64,000 bases of DNA from Melampsora larici-populina 98AG31 (taxonomy: Eukaryota > Basidiomycota > Pucciniomycetes > Pucciniales > Melampsoraceae). Shown here one piece after another: positions 47,688 to 59,100 of the stretch. The first letter of the stretch is position 1, and every line of letters starts with the position of its first letter. Both the position numbers and the translations under genes were made by a program. A model generated the notes under the pieces. That model searched no databases, had not been told where the DNA came from, and saw only the letters and a program-made list of their open reading frames with translations. The stretch is from contig NW_006768795.1 in NCBI RefSeq assembly GCF_000204055.1, forward strand, positions 549,971-613,970. The letters are read 5' to 3'.

Positions 47688-48910
47688 TAACTAGCGCTGT
47701 GACCCGGCCCCGGCTCCGGCCGGCCGAGTCTGCCTGATGTGTTTCTGGAGGCACACAGTATGTGCCCTGACACACATGATTAAGGTAATGGGAGCCCTGC
47801 GGGTACCTTGGGCGGGGCCGGGCCGCTCGAGGCCCGCTGTATTTTTGCCGTATTGACAGCATCTTTCTTTCTAAATTTCCTCCTGTTGCTCTTTTTGATT
47901 TTGACGTGGGCTCATATAGCTTCTGCAAAGCATCACACACACATAAACTTGCAATCAAAATCAAAATAATCACTGTATTGCCCGGTTTGAGCACCTATAA
48001 TGAGGTCAGGGCGCACCCTGGTTGGCCCTGAGCACTTTCTGGAGGCCCTCGGGTCTACTCAAGGTCAGGCGAAGCCCCGGAGCCCGTCCTGACGTTCAGG
48101 GCCGGGCCATAGCCCAGGCTGTAACAAAGTCTCTCGAGCTGTACGGGCCAGCTGTCGCCCCCCAATTCTCCGGTTTACTCGGTCCATCGGGACTTGTTTC
48201 AAATGCTCGAGCCTCTGAAGCCAAATCACAAGGCGATGATAACTTGTTTACATTTCCTCAATTTCCAGTATATTTCCTCCTCCTTGTTCGTTTTCGCAAC
48301 AATGGTATTACGCGACGTCGAGAGAATGTCTATATTCAAGCGGACTGAGATACATGCGCATCTATCTTGTGTACGTTCCTTCCCTCTGTGATGCGAGAAC
48401 AAACAAGAGCTCTATAATGGGCATTCACGGTGAGTATAATGAGCTGATTGTTACATCATTCCCCTGATGTCTCACTTGTTTCGTCCATCAACCTACGCCG
48501 AGACCCAGAAATGGTGTGCTGGTCATAGGGAGCATTTGAATCTCTGTCAATGAAGGCAGTTTTACGCTGAGCAGTTCGAGTGAGACACTGCAAAAATGGA
48601 GAATGGCCAACCTGTCGCATGAAACCACGTTATGAGAAGAAATCATCATAAAAGGGTCAGTGATCTTCTGCTATTTGCATTCCACACCAATTTTGTAGCG
48701 CTTTACCTCATCTCTCATTTCTTCATCAGTCGTTAGTTTTTAATCTCTCAAAGGTATGTGGAAGACAGTGCCTAACATTTTTTGTGCCCAAATAGAAACA
48801 CATCATAACTCTTCTTCATATTCATGAGAGGCCCCAAGCTCACTGGCGGGTTTTTATTTTTTTCTTTGAATTTTTGGAAGAATTCTTCCAGTTCACATAA
48901 GAAAGATAAA
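47688..48910. other. Intergenic with GC-rich island
   Basis: 47695-48170 is much richer in G+C than its surroundings (CCGGCCCCGGCTCCGGCCGG and similar). No rRNA, tRNA or protein family recognised; a minus frame with a hydrophobic start (47551-47994) has no ATG. 48170-48910 holds the cutinase 2 promoter side. Confidence 0.5.
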
Positions 48911-49872
48911 ATGAACTCTATGAACGTTGCAATCATCCTAGCTACGTGCTTTAGCTTCTTAGAAGTTTTAATTGCCAAACCATTAGTTGCCGGTGGATCC
49001 GCATGCAACACTTACACGATCATCAGGTAAGGCTTGTGCTGTCTATTCTGTATCTTCTTCTTCCTACATCGTTTCCAGTTTCTCGGTTTCTTCCTTGAAT
49101 ATTTTGGGTTTTTGATTCACAATTGCTTTGCTTTTGACTTTTCGTTGTCTTCAAAGTGCGAGAGGTACGGGTGAGACGCAAGCCCGTCCCATAGGTAATC
49201 GTGGTTTTATCAACGGAGTTCTGGCTGCTGTACCTGGTGGTGCAAACCACGAGGTCGTGTATCCGGCATCAGCAGACTTCACGGGAGGACCAATCCAAGG
49301 AGCCGCAGAAGCAAATTCATTCTTGACACAACAAAAAAGCCAATGTCCAGAACAAACTTACGTTTTGATTGGATATTCTCAAGGTGTAAGTGGACTTCGA
49401 ATTGTCTTTTTCATCACGCGTTCTTGAAGTTGAAGTCATCACTTACTTTTAAATTCAATTGCTGGTGATAGGCCATGGTGGTAACTCAGACAATGAGAAG
49501 CCTGTCAATTTCTCCCGACTCAGTTGTCGCGATTGTGATGTACGGAAATCCCTTTTTCACATCTGGAGCGCCTCAAAATATGTGTGCAGCCGTCAGTCCT
49601 ACCTCTTTGACATATTTCCAAAATGCCTTTGATTTTTTCATTCTGTAAAGCTTTTCATCTGATGACTTGATTTCCGTTGACAGAAAACCGGATCGGGCAT
49701 TGCTTCTGCCACTGGTATCACAATGCCAGCGCAGTTTTCCTCGATCACATTTGATTGCTGCTTAAAAGGTGACGAGGTTTGTCAAACGTTTGGCTCGATC
49801 ATCCCTCACTTATCGTACCCAGGATCGAGCAGCGAGAAAGCAGCTATAGACTTTGCCGTCGCTAGGCTTTAA
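48911..49872 (+). CDS. Cutinase, copy 2
   Basis: Secreted serine esterase acting on cutin-like polyesters. Four exons: 48911-49026, 49157-49385, 49472-49591, 49684-49872; all GT-AG; 217 residues. Signal peptide 1-22 (MNVAIILATCFSFLEVLIA). Motifs: CNTYTIIRSARGTGE, PGGANHEVVYPA, canonical nucleophile elbow VLIGYSQG, GDEVCQ (catalytic Asp) and IPHLSYPG (catalytic His). Two disulfide pairs are possible, as in the family. Paralogue of copy 1; exons 2 and 3 have the same lengths and the 3' flanks still match (AGAGTTGA.TCC.TGCGATTC), so the duplication included downstream DNA. All active-site residues are canonical here. Confidence 0.94.
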
Positions 49873-52026
49873 GCTGCACACAACAAAGGTTCGCAGAGTA
49901 ATTTCTCTGCTTCTGGGAACCGTTCCACGATGCTGAATCGTTCTCCATGTCAATCTCATCTTAGTCACGTTGCATTCCCATTCAATAGACGACTATCCCT
50001 TACGAAGACCCTGAGTTTTTTCTTCTGAGAAGAATCATCACTAAGAGTTGACTCCATGCGATTCGGTTGCTTATGTGCTGGTCACATACAGAGTATAGTC
50101 TTGCAGTTGAGGCAATCTTTTAAATTTTATCGCAAACGATTCCCTACTATTCATCATCTTTTATCACTTTCTTTCTATCACTTTCTTTTGTACAAATAAC
50201 CCTCACTCCACCTGGCTCAAATATGCCCCCGAATTAGTAACTGATCACATCAATCAACCGCAAGGACTCTGGTAGTCATTTTCAATTTCCGCTACAGTCG
50301 TACCTACATGTATTTATCTCTACATCTCAAAGTGCAATGAGACACTTCAAAAGGGTTGTAGTCATGCTGAAGCAGGATTCTGGCTGATGTCTGAAGGAAT
50401 CACTACAGGTCACCATGACTAAGCGTGGAAAACCAAAGAGCTAATAGTATGTCTTTGGAACAAACCTAACAATTACCATTGGTTAGTCAAGAAGGTCTAT
50501 ATACAGGACACATGGATGGTGATTCTTTTGCAAACTGGGTATCTACATGAATTTTGCCAAATATGATGTAAAATTGAAATAAATAATGATATTGTTGCAT
50601 TAACATAAAACTCATGATAAACCACTTGTGTGATGAGCACCGGAAGCTTTGAATCTCCGTCCTATCCACTATGGCTTTCCTCAATTGAGTTTAGACTTGA
50701 TATTTTCCACACTGTTGTCAACTCTTTCAACCTCTGCTCATCTCTCTCTGGTACATATCTCTTCCTCTGATCTTACATCAGCAATTGGTCATTGTTGCAG
50801 GTTTTCCATTTTCAGCCCCTTCAGGCCGTGTGATATTATCTACCTATTAAGATATACTGTTTTCTTAAACTTATCTAGGAGTGACCGGCTTGGGTCGGCA
50901 TGGCACTTAGATAGGTTTACTGTTTTGTATACCTCTCCCTACTGAATCTGAATTGATATGGGTAGGATAAAGTGTAGTGCTGGTCTAATTTCTCAACTGA
51001 CTTCAAGAATCATGTCTCTGTTGCACACACAAGAGTTGTTGAACAAGATCCTTCTTTGAATCTCTCATGGGATATTTTGGCCTTGGGACCACTTAAGCAT
51101 TGGATGCCCAATTTTCACTCAAAAATGCAAAAAAAACTATCAATCAAAGGCCCTAGGAAAGAGCCCCTGCAGCTTTGAAGATAGAGCTGCCCACTCCACA
51201 TGAAGCTTGTGTTGAATACTTATCCCAAGTTTTCACAGAACTCTTACTTGATCTTATGTACTTTCTTGTGTTGGATTAGTCCTGGGTGCCTCTTGTGTAC
51301 TATGTCCTGCATGTCAACTCAGTTAGATAAGTGCTCACATACATCCCTTGTTTAATTACTACAGACTACATGAAAATTGGAGTTTGGGGTACTTAGCAGT
51401 ATCAGTTTGTGTGTTTAGAGACTAGTAGCCAAGTCAAGTGGTTACCGTGGGAATGAGGTTTGAGTTCCCTTTTAAAGCTTATGAGAAACTGAAGTCTACA
51501 TGCTAGGAACAGACTGTCCATGAAGACAATACCAAAACATGACCCTTCCCTCTCTCTTGCAAGACCTCGAGAGAGAGACAATACCTCCATTTGTCCTTGA
51601 AATGACAAAAGGGCAGTGGGGATCTGCGGAGAATATTTAGTGCATTGATATTCGTCCATATTGGCTCAAGTATGGAACTCAAAGGCCATGAATCTTGGTG
51701 TTTGGAAATGCATTATAGTCATTGGATCAGGACATCAGGGCTTCATGAGGTGAATTCTGGACATTAAAGCCTTCTGTCCTGCATCGCGCTCAGAAGAGGA
51801 CCTCAACAGTTTGGCTCCTATCAAGTGATATTCTCCAGTCAGCCATGTGGCTCCAGTGTTTTCCCAGCGGAAAGAATTGCACAAAAACCCGCCCCAGATA
51901 TAAATAAGAGAATAAACAGTTGAATAACAATACTTGGGAAAGGCAAAGTATGGGGATCTGAACAGAAAGTGAAGATTGAAACCAAAATCTGGATCATTCA
52001 ATAAATATGAGTTCGGTCCGATATTT
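49873..52026. other. Intergenic region
   Basis: First 400 bp match the 3' flank of cutinase 1 (33117-33490) in places. The remainder has only short frames without signal peptide or family match, both strands checked. Confidence 0.55.
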
Positions 52027-53067
52027 CTACATACCAACCGGCTTGGGGTTGGCGTTTGTAGCAGGTTCCGGTGGAGGAAGCTCACTATCATCGAATCTCT
52101 GGAGCGTGATGTAGAGCTGAGGAAAAAAGTATCAGCGAAGATTCTTGACGACATTGATCATTTGATGGATCACTTACGCCGTTAAAGTCTCTGTTGAGGT
52201 ACTTTTCGAAGAACATAGCTCCACCAATATTCCATGCCTTGCCGGTCAGACAAGCGTTGAACAAGCTTTGGGCAGCCTTGCCAAGCATAGCCCAGTTGTA
52301 CTATCATGAGAAATGAGGAGTAAGCATCTCAAGTAAACACAAGTTCAAAATATGATAGTTACCTGAATCTGAGGGGCTCTCTGGTCAAGATTCTGACTGA
52401 AGATGTCAAATGATTGCTTGTTAGAGAAGAAATCCCTGAATGCACCTAGATGAATATTCACTCACAGTACGACGGCACAAGTCCTGTAACTGACATAGAC
52501 CACGGTGCCTGGTAAACAAATTGATTGGCCTCATCAGATGTACCCAGGTAGGTTCGCGAGGAGGAACAGGAGAAACTTACTGGGGAAAGCAGCCAGACTA
52601 CCTGTCGAGTTGTACAGCTGAGCATGAATGACAACCTTGCAGTCCTCGCCGTCTGGCTCCTGGAATCCACCTGGGGTTTGAGGATGTCAGCTAACTTCAC
52701 GAGATGCATTACAGAAGTTGAAATACCAACCAGTGTAGCACATCCATCGAGAGGGGTCAGCAGGCGTGAGATCGACAGTGAGATTAGCAGCGCTCAGAGA
52801 GTCGTCGCGCTTCATCAAGTGCTGTTGCTTTTTGACGGTTGTGATTGTAAGAAGTCCGTGTTGAAAGCGACTGACGATCGACTCTGCCTGAGGAGTCACA
52901 GCAGCAACCGTATGGTGGGCAGCTGGACCTGCGAGAATCGACAAGGAGCAAGACTTAATTCCAGGCTCGCCGTGAACGTAGGCATTTGCGAACGACTTAC
53001 CAGCTAAGACGTGGTCAGCGCCGAACGCAAAAAATACAGCCAAAAAGATTGAATTGAGAAGTAACAT
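52027..53067 (-). CDS. Small secreted protein, about 227 residues
   Basis: Seven exons read: 53001-53067, 52731-52928, 52581-52670, 52466-52508, about 52363-52435, 52178-52300, 52027-52116. Signal peptide 1-22 (LLLNSIFLAVFFAFGADHVLA). The mature part has a dibasic LMKRDDS near residue 60, then a Cys-containing domain (RWMCYTGG, GEDCKVVIHAQLYNSTG, VVYVSYRTCAVV) and a C-terminal part with YNWAMLGKAAQSLFNAC and LYITLQRFDDSELPPP. The KR may separate a propeptide (inference). The junction at 52436-52465 is odd: the same frame continues across a TGA, so either a 30-nt intron is removed or the gene has a premature stop. No known family; candidate effector or wall-associated protein. Confidence 0.65.
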
Positions 53068-53654
53068 CTTTGTCAAGGAATTGGCCAAGCTATGAAGTGG
53101 AATGTAAATGAAAGTAGGTTGATTCACGACAGTGAAAGTTAGAAAGTTAATGATGGTGTTGCTTGAAAGTAGCTGAAAGAATGTGACTTGTAAGTGCGGG
53201 TGTAGTTCCTCAAGGCTCCAGGAGTCGTACAAGGGGAAAACGGATTTTATACCAGAACCAGGTGGACTGACTCACCAGTATTCACCAGTACTCACATCAA
53301 ACTACATATTTGTGTCTTGAGATTGACAGGACGCCGTATGCGCCACCATCTCAGCCAACAAAAAGCCCCCATTTGAGACGAGACGGTCCTGCCCGAAAAA
53401 ATCATATCGCTGACAGCATGCAAATCACGGAACTGGTGCGGAACTGAACATAGAATGCTTGGGGCTGCACTGACCAGCGGACGTCGTCGACATCTGTTTT
53501 GGGCTTTCATCGGTCCCCACGCTGAAGAAGATGGTGGAAATAGAGTCACGTGTTTATGCAGTAAAGCTTGGCAAGAATTTCACGCCGAATCGCTTGAATT
53601 TTGCGGGCAAACCTCGGTCAAGCTTTCTAAAATCGACTCTATAAGATGAACTAT

Positions 53655-53882
53655 GGAATACGTGTAGACTCATACCGACATATAAACATGACATGGATTC
53701 CACATGTAATTTTTTCATGTCATGTTTGGTCAAAATTCATCTCCGAGCCAAAAACCGTCCGACATGACTCATACCGACACACATCGACATGGATTTTTGA
53801 TTCAAAAAAACCGTGTCGTAACATGAGTCATCTCGTACAACATACCATCCGGGAAGTGCCATACTGACACAACATGACACCA
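53655..53882 (+). repeat. Repeat family R1, copy 1
   Basis: About 230 bp, present inverted at 61868-62103. Shared blocks: AGACTCATACCGACATATAA, CATGTAATTTTT, GACATGACTCATACCGACAC, ACATCGACATGGATTTTTG and AACATGAGTCAT. No coding. Could be a MITE or solo LTR. Confidence 0.85.
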
Positions 53883-54521
53883 AATGTAAATGTCTCTATA
53901 ATCAATCCAATTTTTTGAGTACATATTTCCTTTTCATCTTTCATAACACAACAGAATCAAACAAAGCAACAAAATGAATTCACAACCACAAATTGAATTA
54001 TATTCAATTTAGTAAAGTAGGATTGATGACCAAAGATCAATAAGAAATGATAAAAGCTGTTAAAGAAAGATCAATTCTATAGCCTATCATGTTTCTTGCA
54101 GTTCTCTTGATCAATCACTTGTGAGAGCTGATAACTCACAGAATTGCTCATTTTGATACAACAAAAGTAGTCAAATCCATTTCACCTTTTGACTTGTTGA
54201 AAAACTTGCTTCCTCTGGCTATGTAAACAATCATCAACTTTAAAATCTCAATGTTTTTATTCAATTCCTTTGAAATTTTCTGAGTAAAACAAAGAAAACA
54301 AATCAAATCAAACTGAATACATAGACCAAGAAGTAGAAAAACAGCTACAAGGCCATCTTCAATTGAAGGAAATTTGCTTGAATTGCAATATAATACATGC
54401 TAAGATAAAATTGAATATATATCATGATCATTTGAATTATATACCAAATCAAATCTTTTGTTGATTTTTGTACAAGTAATGAAAGAAAAATTACTAAAAA
54501 AGGAAAACGAGCCAAGCAAAT
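53883..54521. other. AT-rich region with gene remnants, left of gypsy 2
   Basis: At 53974 an ATG in good context (CAACAAAATGAAT) opens a short broken frame: MNSQPQIELYS, then, one base shifted, FSKVGLMTKDQ, stop, EMIKAVKERS, stop at 54082. It looks like the start of a dead gene. A second coding-like minus frame (hydrophobic) reaches the gypsy 2 insertion point. Confidence 0.35.
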
Positions 54522-54710
54522 TGTTATGATCCTATAACATATGTAACAACGAGTGAAAGACGGGTTAGACATGTCACGGATAGAGATTGAGTCCCTAGTT
54601 GTACACATTGCTATTGTACAAGTTTCTCTTCTCTTCATCCGACAAACTACTTTATAGACTTGTCACCAGATCCTTGACCCTCGTCCCAGACCCCAGTACT
54701 GGCCTTAACA
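54522..54710 (+). repeat. 5' LTR of gypsy 2
   Basis: 189 bp, starts TGTTATGATCC, ends GGCCTTAACA; matches 60422-60610. Confidence 0.95.
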
Positions 54711-55108
54711 TATTGTCGGATCTACTTATTTCGACGAGCGCCGAGGAATCGAGAAGAAACAGAATACACCACATTACCGATATTAGATTAGAAAACTTTG
54801 TTTGATTGAGATTGAAACCTTGTGTCTGCAGAAGAAGATTCACCACAAATACCAGCGAACTATTTCAGGACCAAGATTCAGTAGATTAGTCAGAATTAAA
54901 ATTAGATAGATTAGATTTACCCAGAACAAGATCGATTGAACCAGAACCTTGCAGATTCAACTCACCAGAACCCCGCACTCCACAACCGACCACGTCTCCT
55001 TTGTACAGAACCCCCAGTGCCGACGATCCGGACAGTGACTCTGAGACTGAAACCCCCTTCGTTGACGTAGATCCATCGTTACCTGTCACCGAGCTCACTA
55101 AAGGCAAA

Positions 55109-56158
55109 ATGGAAGATATCCAACGTCAGATCGCCGAGCTGCAGAATGCATTAGCAGGAGAACGTAACTTACAAGAGCAAGCTGAGGCGCGAAGCCGGCA
55201 GGCCGAAGAACATTTGGCGGCGATCGAAGCAGGCCATACTCGCCAACCACCTGCTGCCCAACCAGCGGCACCCATGCCAACTCAGCCTGAAGTGGCGCAT
55301 ACCCCTAAGGGGCCTAAAGTCTCGACCCCAGACAAATTTGACGGTACCCGTGGTAGCCCTGCGGAGGTTTTTGCAAGCCAAGTCCAGCTTTACATGCTGG
55401 CACACCCCCACCTTTTTGCCACCGATCTTAGCAAGGTGGTATTTGCGTTGCCGTACCTGACGGGCACCGCCAGCGCATGGGCCCAGCCATTGATGCACAA
55501 ACTACTTGACGATGCCAAATCTGCGACAGTGACTTTCGAGCGTTTTGTTAACAACTTTAAAGCCATGTATTTCGACACGGAAAAGAAGTCTAAGGCGGAG
55601 AAGGCAATACGGTCATTATCTCAAAAGACAACGGTCGCAGCTTACACTTATGAGTTTAACATGCACGCCACGAATACCGGTTGGGAGGTACCTACACTGA
55701 TTAGCCAGTTCAAACAGGGACTGAAACGTGATATTAGAGTTGCTATGGTATTGAATCAGGAGGAGTTTACTTCAGTAGAACAAATTTCAAACTTAGCCAT
55801 CAGATTAGATAACAAGCTTCACGGAGTAGCTGACACAACCATGCACACGGCCACTCCCGCACGTGACCCGAATGCTATGGACATTTCGTCCTCTTACACC
55901 CGACTCTCTCCTGACAAACGTGCTCGACGTCTACGAACCGGATCATGCTTTCATTGTGCAAAACAAGGCCACATTGCTAGTGACTGCCCGACCAAAAGCG
56001 GTGAGAGGAAAGGGAAAGGAAGGGTGGATTATCGTGCTAGAGTTGCCGAGCTGGAAATCAAATTAGCAGCCATGAGTGGGAAGGAGAGTGTGATTGGAGA
56101 TCAAATGGAGGGTGGCAGTCGTAGTGATATTTCAAAAAATGGAGGCGCTCAAGCCTGA
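55109..56158 (+). CDS. Gypsy 2 gag
   Basis: Structural gag of the retrotransposon, forming the particle and binding RNA. From the first ATG (55109) about 349 residues: coiled coil (DIQRQIAELQNALAGERNLQ), Pro/Ala linker, capsid core (STPDKFDGTRGSPAEVFASQ ... LISQFKQGLKRDIRVAM), CCHC knuckle CFHCAKQGHIASDC, basic stretch. The frame stays open upstream of this ATG through acidic DDPDSDSETETPFVDVDP, which resembles gypsy 1, so translation may begin earlier at a non-AUG codon or in a spliced leader. Ends in TGA 56156-56158, just after the slippery site. Confidence 0.9.
   Translation: MEDIQRQIAELQNALAGERNLQEQAEARSRQAEEHLAAIEAGHTRQPPAAQPAAPMPTQPEVAHTPKGPKVSTPDKFDGTRGSPAEVFASQVQLYMLAHPHLFATDLSKVVFALPYLTGTASAWAQPLMHKLLDDAKSATVTFERFVNNFKAMYFDTEKKSKAEKAIRSLSQKTTVAAYTYEFNMHATNTGWEVPTLISQFKQGLKRDIRVAMVLNQEEFTSVEQISNLAIRLDNKLHGVADTTMHTATPARDPNAMDISSSYTRLSPDKRARRLRTGSCFHCAKQGHIASDCPTKSGERKGKGRVDYRARVAELEIKLAAMSGKESVIGDQMEGGSRSDISKNGGAQA
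56134..56140 (+). promoter_or_regulatory. -1 ribosomal frameshift site, gypsy 2
   Basis: A_AAA_AAT in the gag frame (TCA AAA AAT), 16 bases before the gag stop. After -1 slippage the frame runs uninterrupted into pol. Matches the site at 39922-39928. Confidence 0.72.
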
Positions 56159-59100
56159 AGGTTGTGCCTAGCTTGAGCTTAGAGGCTTTGGATGATTCAA
56201 TAGGAATAGGAGCGAGTGGAGTTGTACCTTGCAATAACAGTGATCCACGTTTGTTTCTGACAGCTTCACTTTCCTTGACCCAAAGACCTCGCGCCACACC
56301 ATTTTTTAGACCCACCACCCGACTCTTGATTGACTCAGGTGCCACTCACAATGTTTTGGGGGAAGCCTTTGCCTCAGAGAGAGACCTGTTACGACACGGA
56401 GTGAGCACATCAAGAGATATCACCGGTTTTAACGGATCCAAAGCCAAATCTTCACACAAATTGAACTTATTCATTGACCACGACTCATACCCAACCAATT
56501 TCATCATCACGAGCCTCAAGAACACCTATGATGGCATTCTTGGAATGCCCTGGATTCGAGCAAACCACCGGAAAATCGACTGGAAGACCGGCAACATAGA
56601 TGTTGCTGAAGTTTTCACTGCCTTCACTGATGTGGAGTCGTCAACGCCGACAAACCCCTCTTTGGGTCCCAGGACGGAACTTTGGAGGGACACTAGGTAC
56701 CGTGACGAGGGGATTTGTACTAATACTAGTACATTAGCATCCCCGCAGAGTGAGTCTTGTATTTTTTTTAAATCACCGTCATTGTTAGAAGCGGAAGACA
56801 AGCTTTTTCCCCTACTACAACAACAGTTAGACACACCCACGCCGCCCGAATTTATAGACAGTACGACGCAAGACGACGCCATTACAACAGTAGGCTTATC
56901 AGTTACCAAAACCACACCAGAGACGAATCAGGTTGCGGCTGTTAATCCAGCCTCGTCACGTCTGCCACAAACCCCTGCAGGTCCAATGGAGGAGCCCACA
57001 GGGCACGCTAGGAATGATGACGAGGGGGCGTGTATTTTTTCAAGTACACTAACGCCCCCGCAACGTGAGTTCGATATCTTACACTCTCATGCTTTACCCG
57101 AAACAGCTAGCAAGCAAAATTCTCCTTTGAATGACAGCCTAACGGTAGCAGTCGACGCCGCAAATACTTCCTGGTCCACCTCAGCACGACTCGCAGCAGA
57201 CAAGAAGAAGAACCAACTGACTAAAACCGTAGAGGACTTAGTACCAACAATGTATCACAGGTACCTTCATATGTTTCAGAAGTCAAAAGCTCAATGCTTA
57301 CCTCCCCGACGGAAGTACGACTTCAAAGTCGAACTGATCAAAGACGCGCAACCCCAAGCTAGCCGCATCATCCCGCTCTCGCCAGCTGAAAACGCCGCTT
57401 TAGATGAAATGATCAACGCGGGCCTTGCCAACGGCACGATACAACGCACAACTTCACCGTGGGCGGCGCCAGTATTATTCACTGGAAAAAAAGACGGGAA
57501 CTTGAGACCCTGTTTTGACTATCGCAAGTTGAACGCATTAACGGTCAAAAACAAATATCCATTACCGTTAACAATGGACCTAGTGGATAGTCTACTGGAC
57601 GCTGACGAATTCACTAAACTAGACATGCGGAACGCATACGGAAATCTACGCGTAGCTGAAGGCTATGAAGAGATCCTTGCGTTCATCTGCAAAGCGGGCC
57701 AGTTTGCACCGTTGACAATGCCATTCGGCCCAACGGGAGCACCCGGCTATTTCCAGTACTTCATACAGGACATCTTACGCGCACACATTGGTAAAGACAC
57801 TGCGGCCTTTTTGGATGATATCATGGTATATACAAAGAAGGGAATGAAACATCAAGAATCTGTCTTTCAAGTCTTAGACATCCTAGATAAACAACAACTA
57901 TGGCTCAAACCGGAAAAGTGTGAATTCTCACGATCAGAAGTTGAGTACTTAGGATTAATTATATCTCGCAATAAGATCCGAATGGACCCGACTAAAGTCA
58001 AAGCCGTTGCTGAGTGGCCAGCGCCCCGGAGCGTCAACGAACTCCAGCGTTTCATTGGATTCGCTAATTTTTACAGAAGGTTCATACATCAATTCTCCAA
58101 GACGACTAGACCTCTTCACAACTTGACTAAAGACAATACCCCATATAACTGGGATGACAAGTGCGACAAGGCATTTGTAGCATTGAAGACGGCATTCACA
58201 TCAGCTCCTATATTGAAGATTGCTGATCCATACAAACCATTTGTATTGGAATGTGATTGTTCTGATTTTGCCCTTGGGGCGGTCTTATCTCAACGCAGTG
58301 ACGACGACAACGAGCTACATCCCGTAGCATATCTTTCACGATCCCTGGTACAAGCAGAGCGGAATTATGAAATATTTGATAAGGAGCTCTTAGCGATCGT
58401 AGCATCGTTTAAAGAATGGCGACATTACCTGGAAGGTAACCCAAACCGATTAGACGTCATAGTCTACACTGACCATCAAAACTTAGAGACGTTCATGACT
58501 ACTAAACAACTCACCAGACGTCAGGCTAGATGGGCTGAGACGCTTGGATGTTTTGATTTCCAAATTAAATTCAGACCTGGAAGGCATGCAACTAAACCTG
58601 ACGCGCTTTTGAGACGACCGGATTTAGAACCTGACCAGGCGGAAAAGCTCACTTTCGGACAACTCTTGAGACCTGAGAACATCGGACCCGACACTTTCAC
58701 CGAAATTGCTACTATGGAATCCTTCTTCAAAAGTGAAGACGTGAAATTCAACAACGCCAAACATTGGTTCGAAGTGGACGTGTTGGGAGTATCAGACATC
58801 ACAACGGACGAGCACCTATTAGAAGAACCGACGCTCAACGACCAAGCGTTAATCACTTTGATTAGGGAATCAACACTCAAGGACTCTAGACTACAAGAAC
58901 TGATTCAGGCTGCCGAAAACCCAATATCTTCCAGCATAAAGAAAGCGGTGGTAGCTTATAAGGTAAAAGACGGGATTTTGTACAATCATGGCCGCATTGA
59001 AGTACCCGACGACAATGACATCAAGTACAAAATACTCAGAAGCCGCCACGATAGCTTGTTGGCAGGCCACCCAGGTAGGTCTAAAACGCTGAACCTGATA

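Noticed and set aside
47551..47994. Minus frame with a signal-peptide-like start
   Set aside because: Begins at GTG, not ATG, and runs into the Harbinger TIR and GC-rich island; no sign of a real eukaryotic gene.
50649..50945. Plus frame of 98 codons
   Set aside because: No signal peptide, no splice context and no family motif; composition like surrounding non-coding DNA.
51735..52154. C-terminal hydrophobic exon (51839-51957) of the secreted gene at 53067
   Set aside because: Possible by splicing, but the simpler reading ends at TAG 52027-52029 right after the last good exon.
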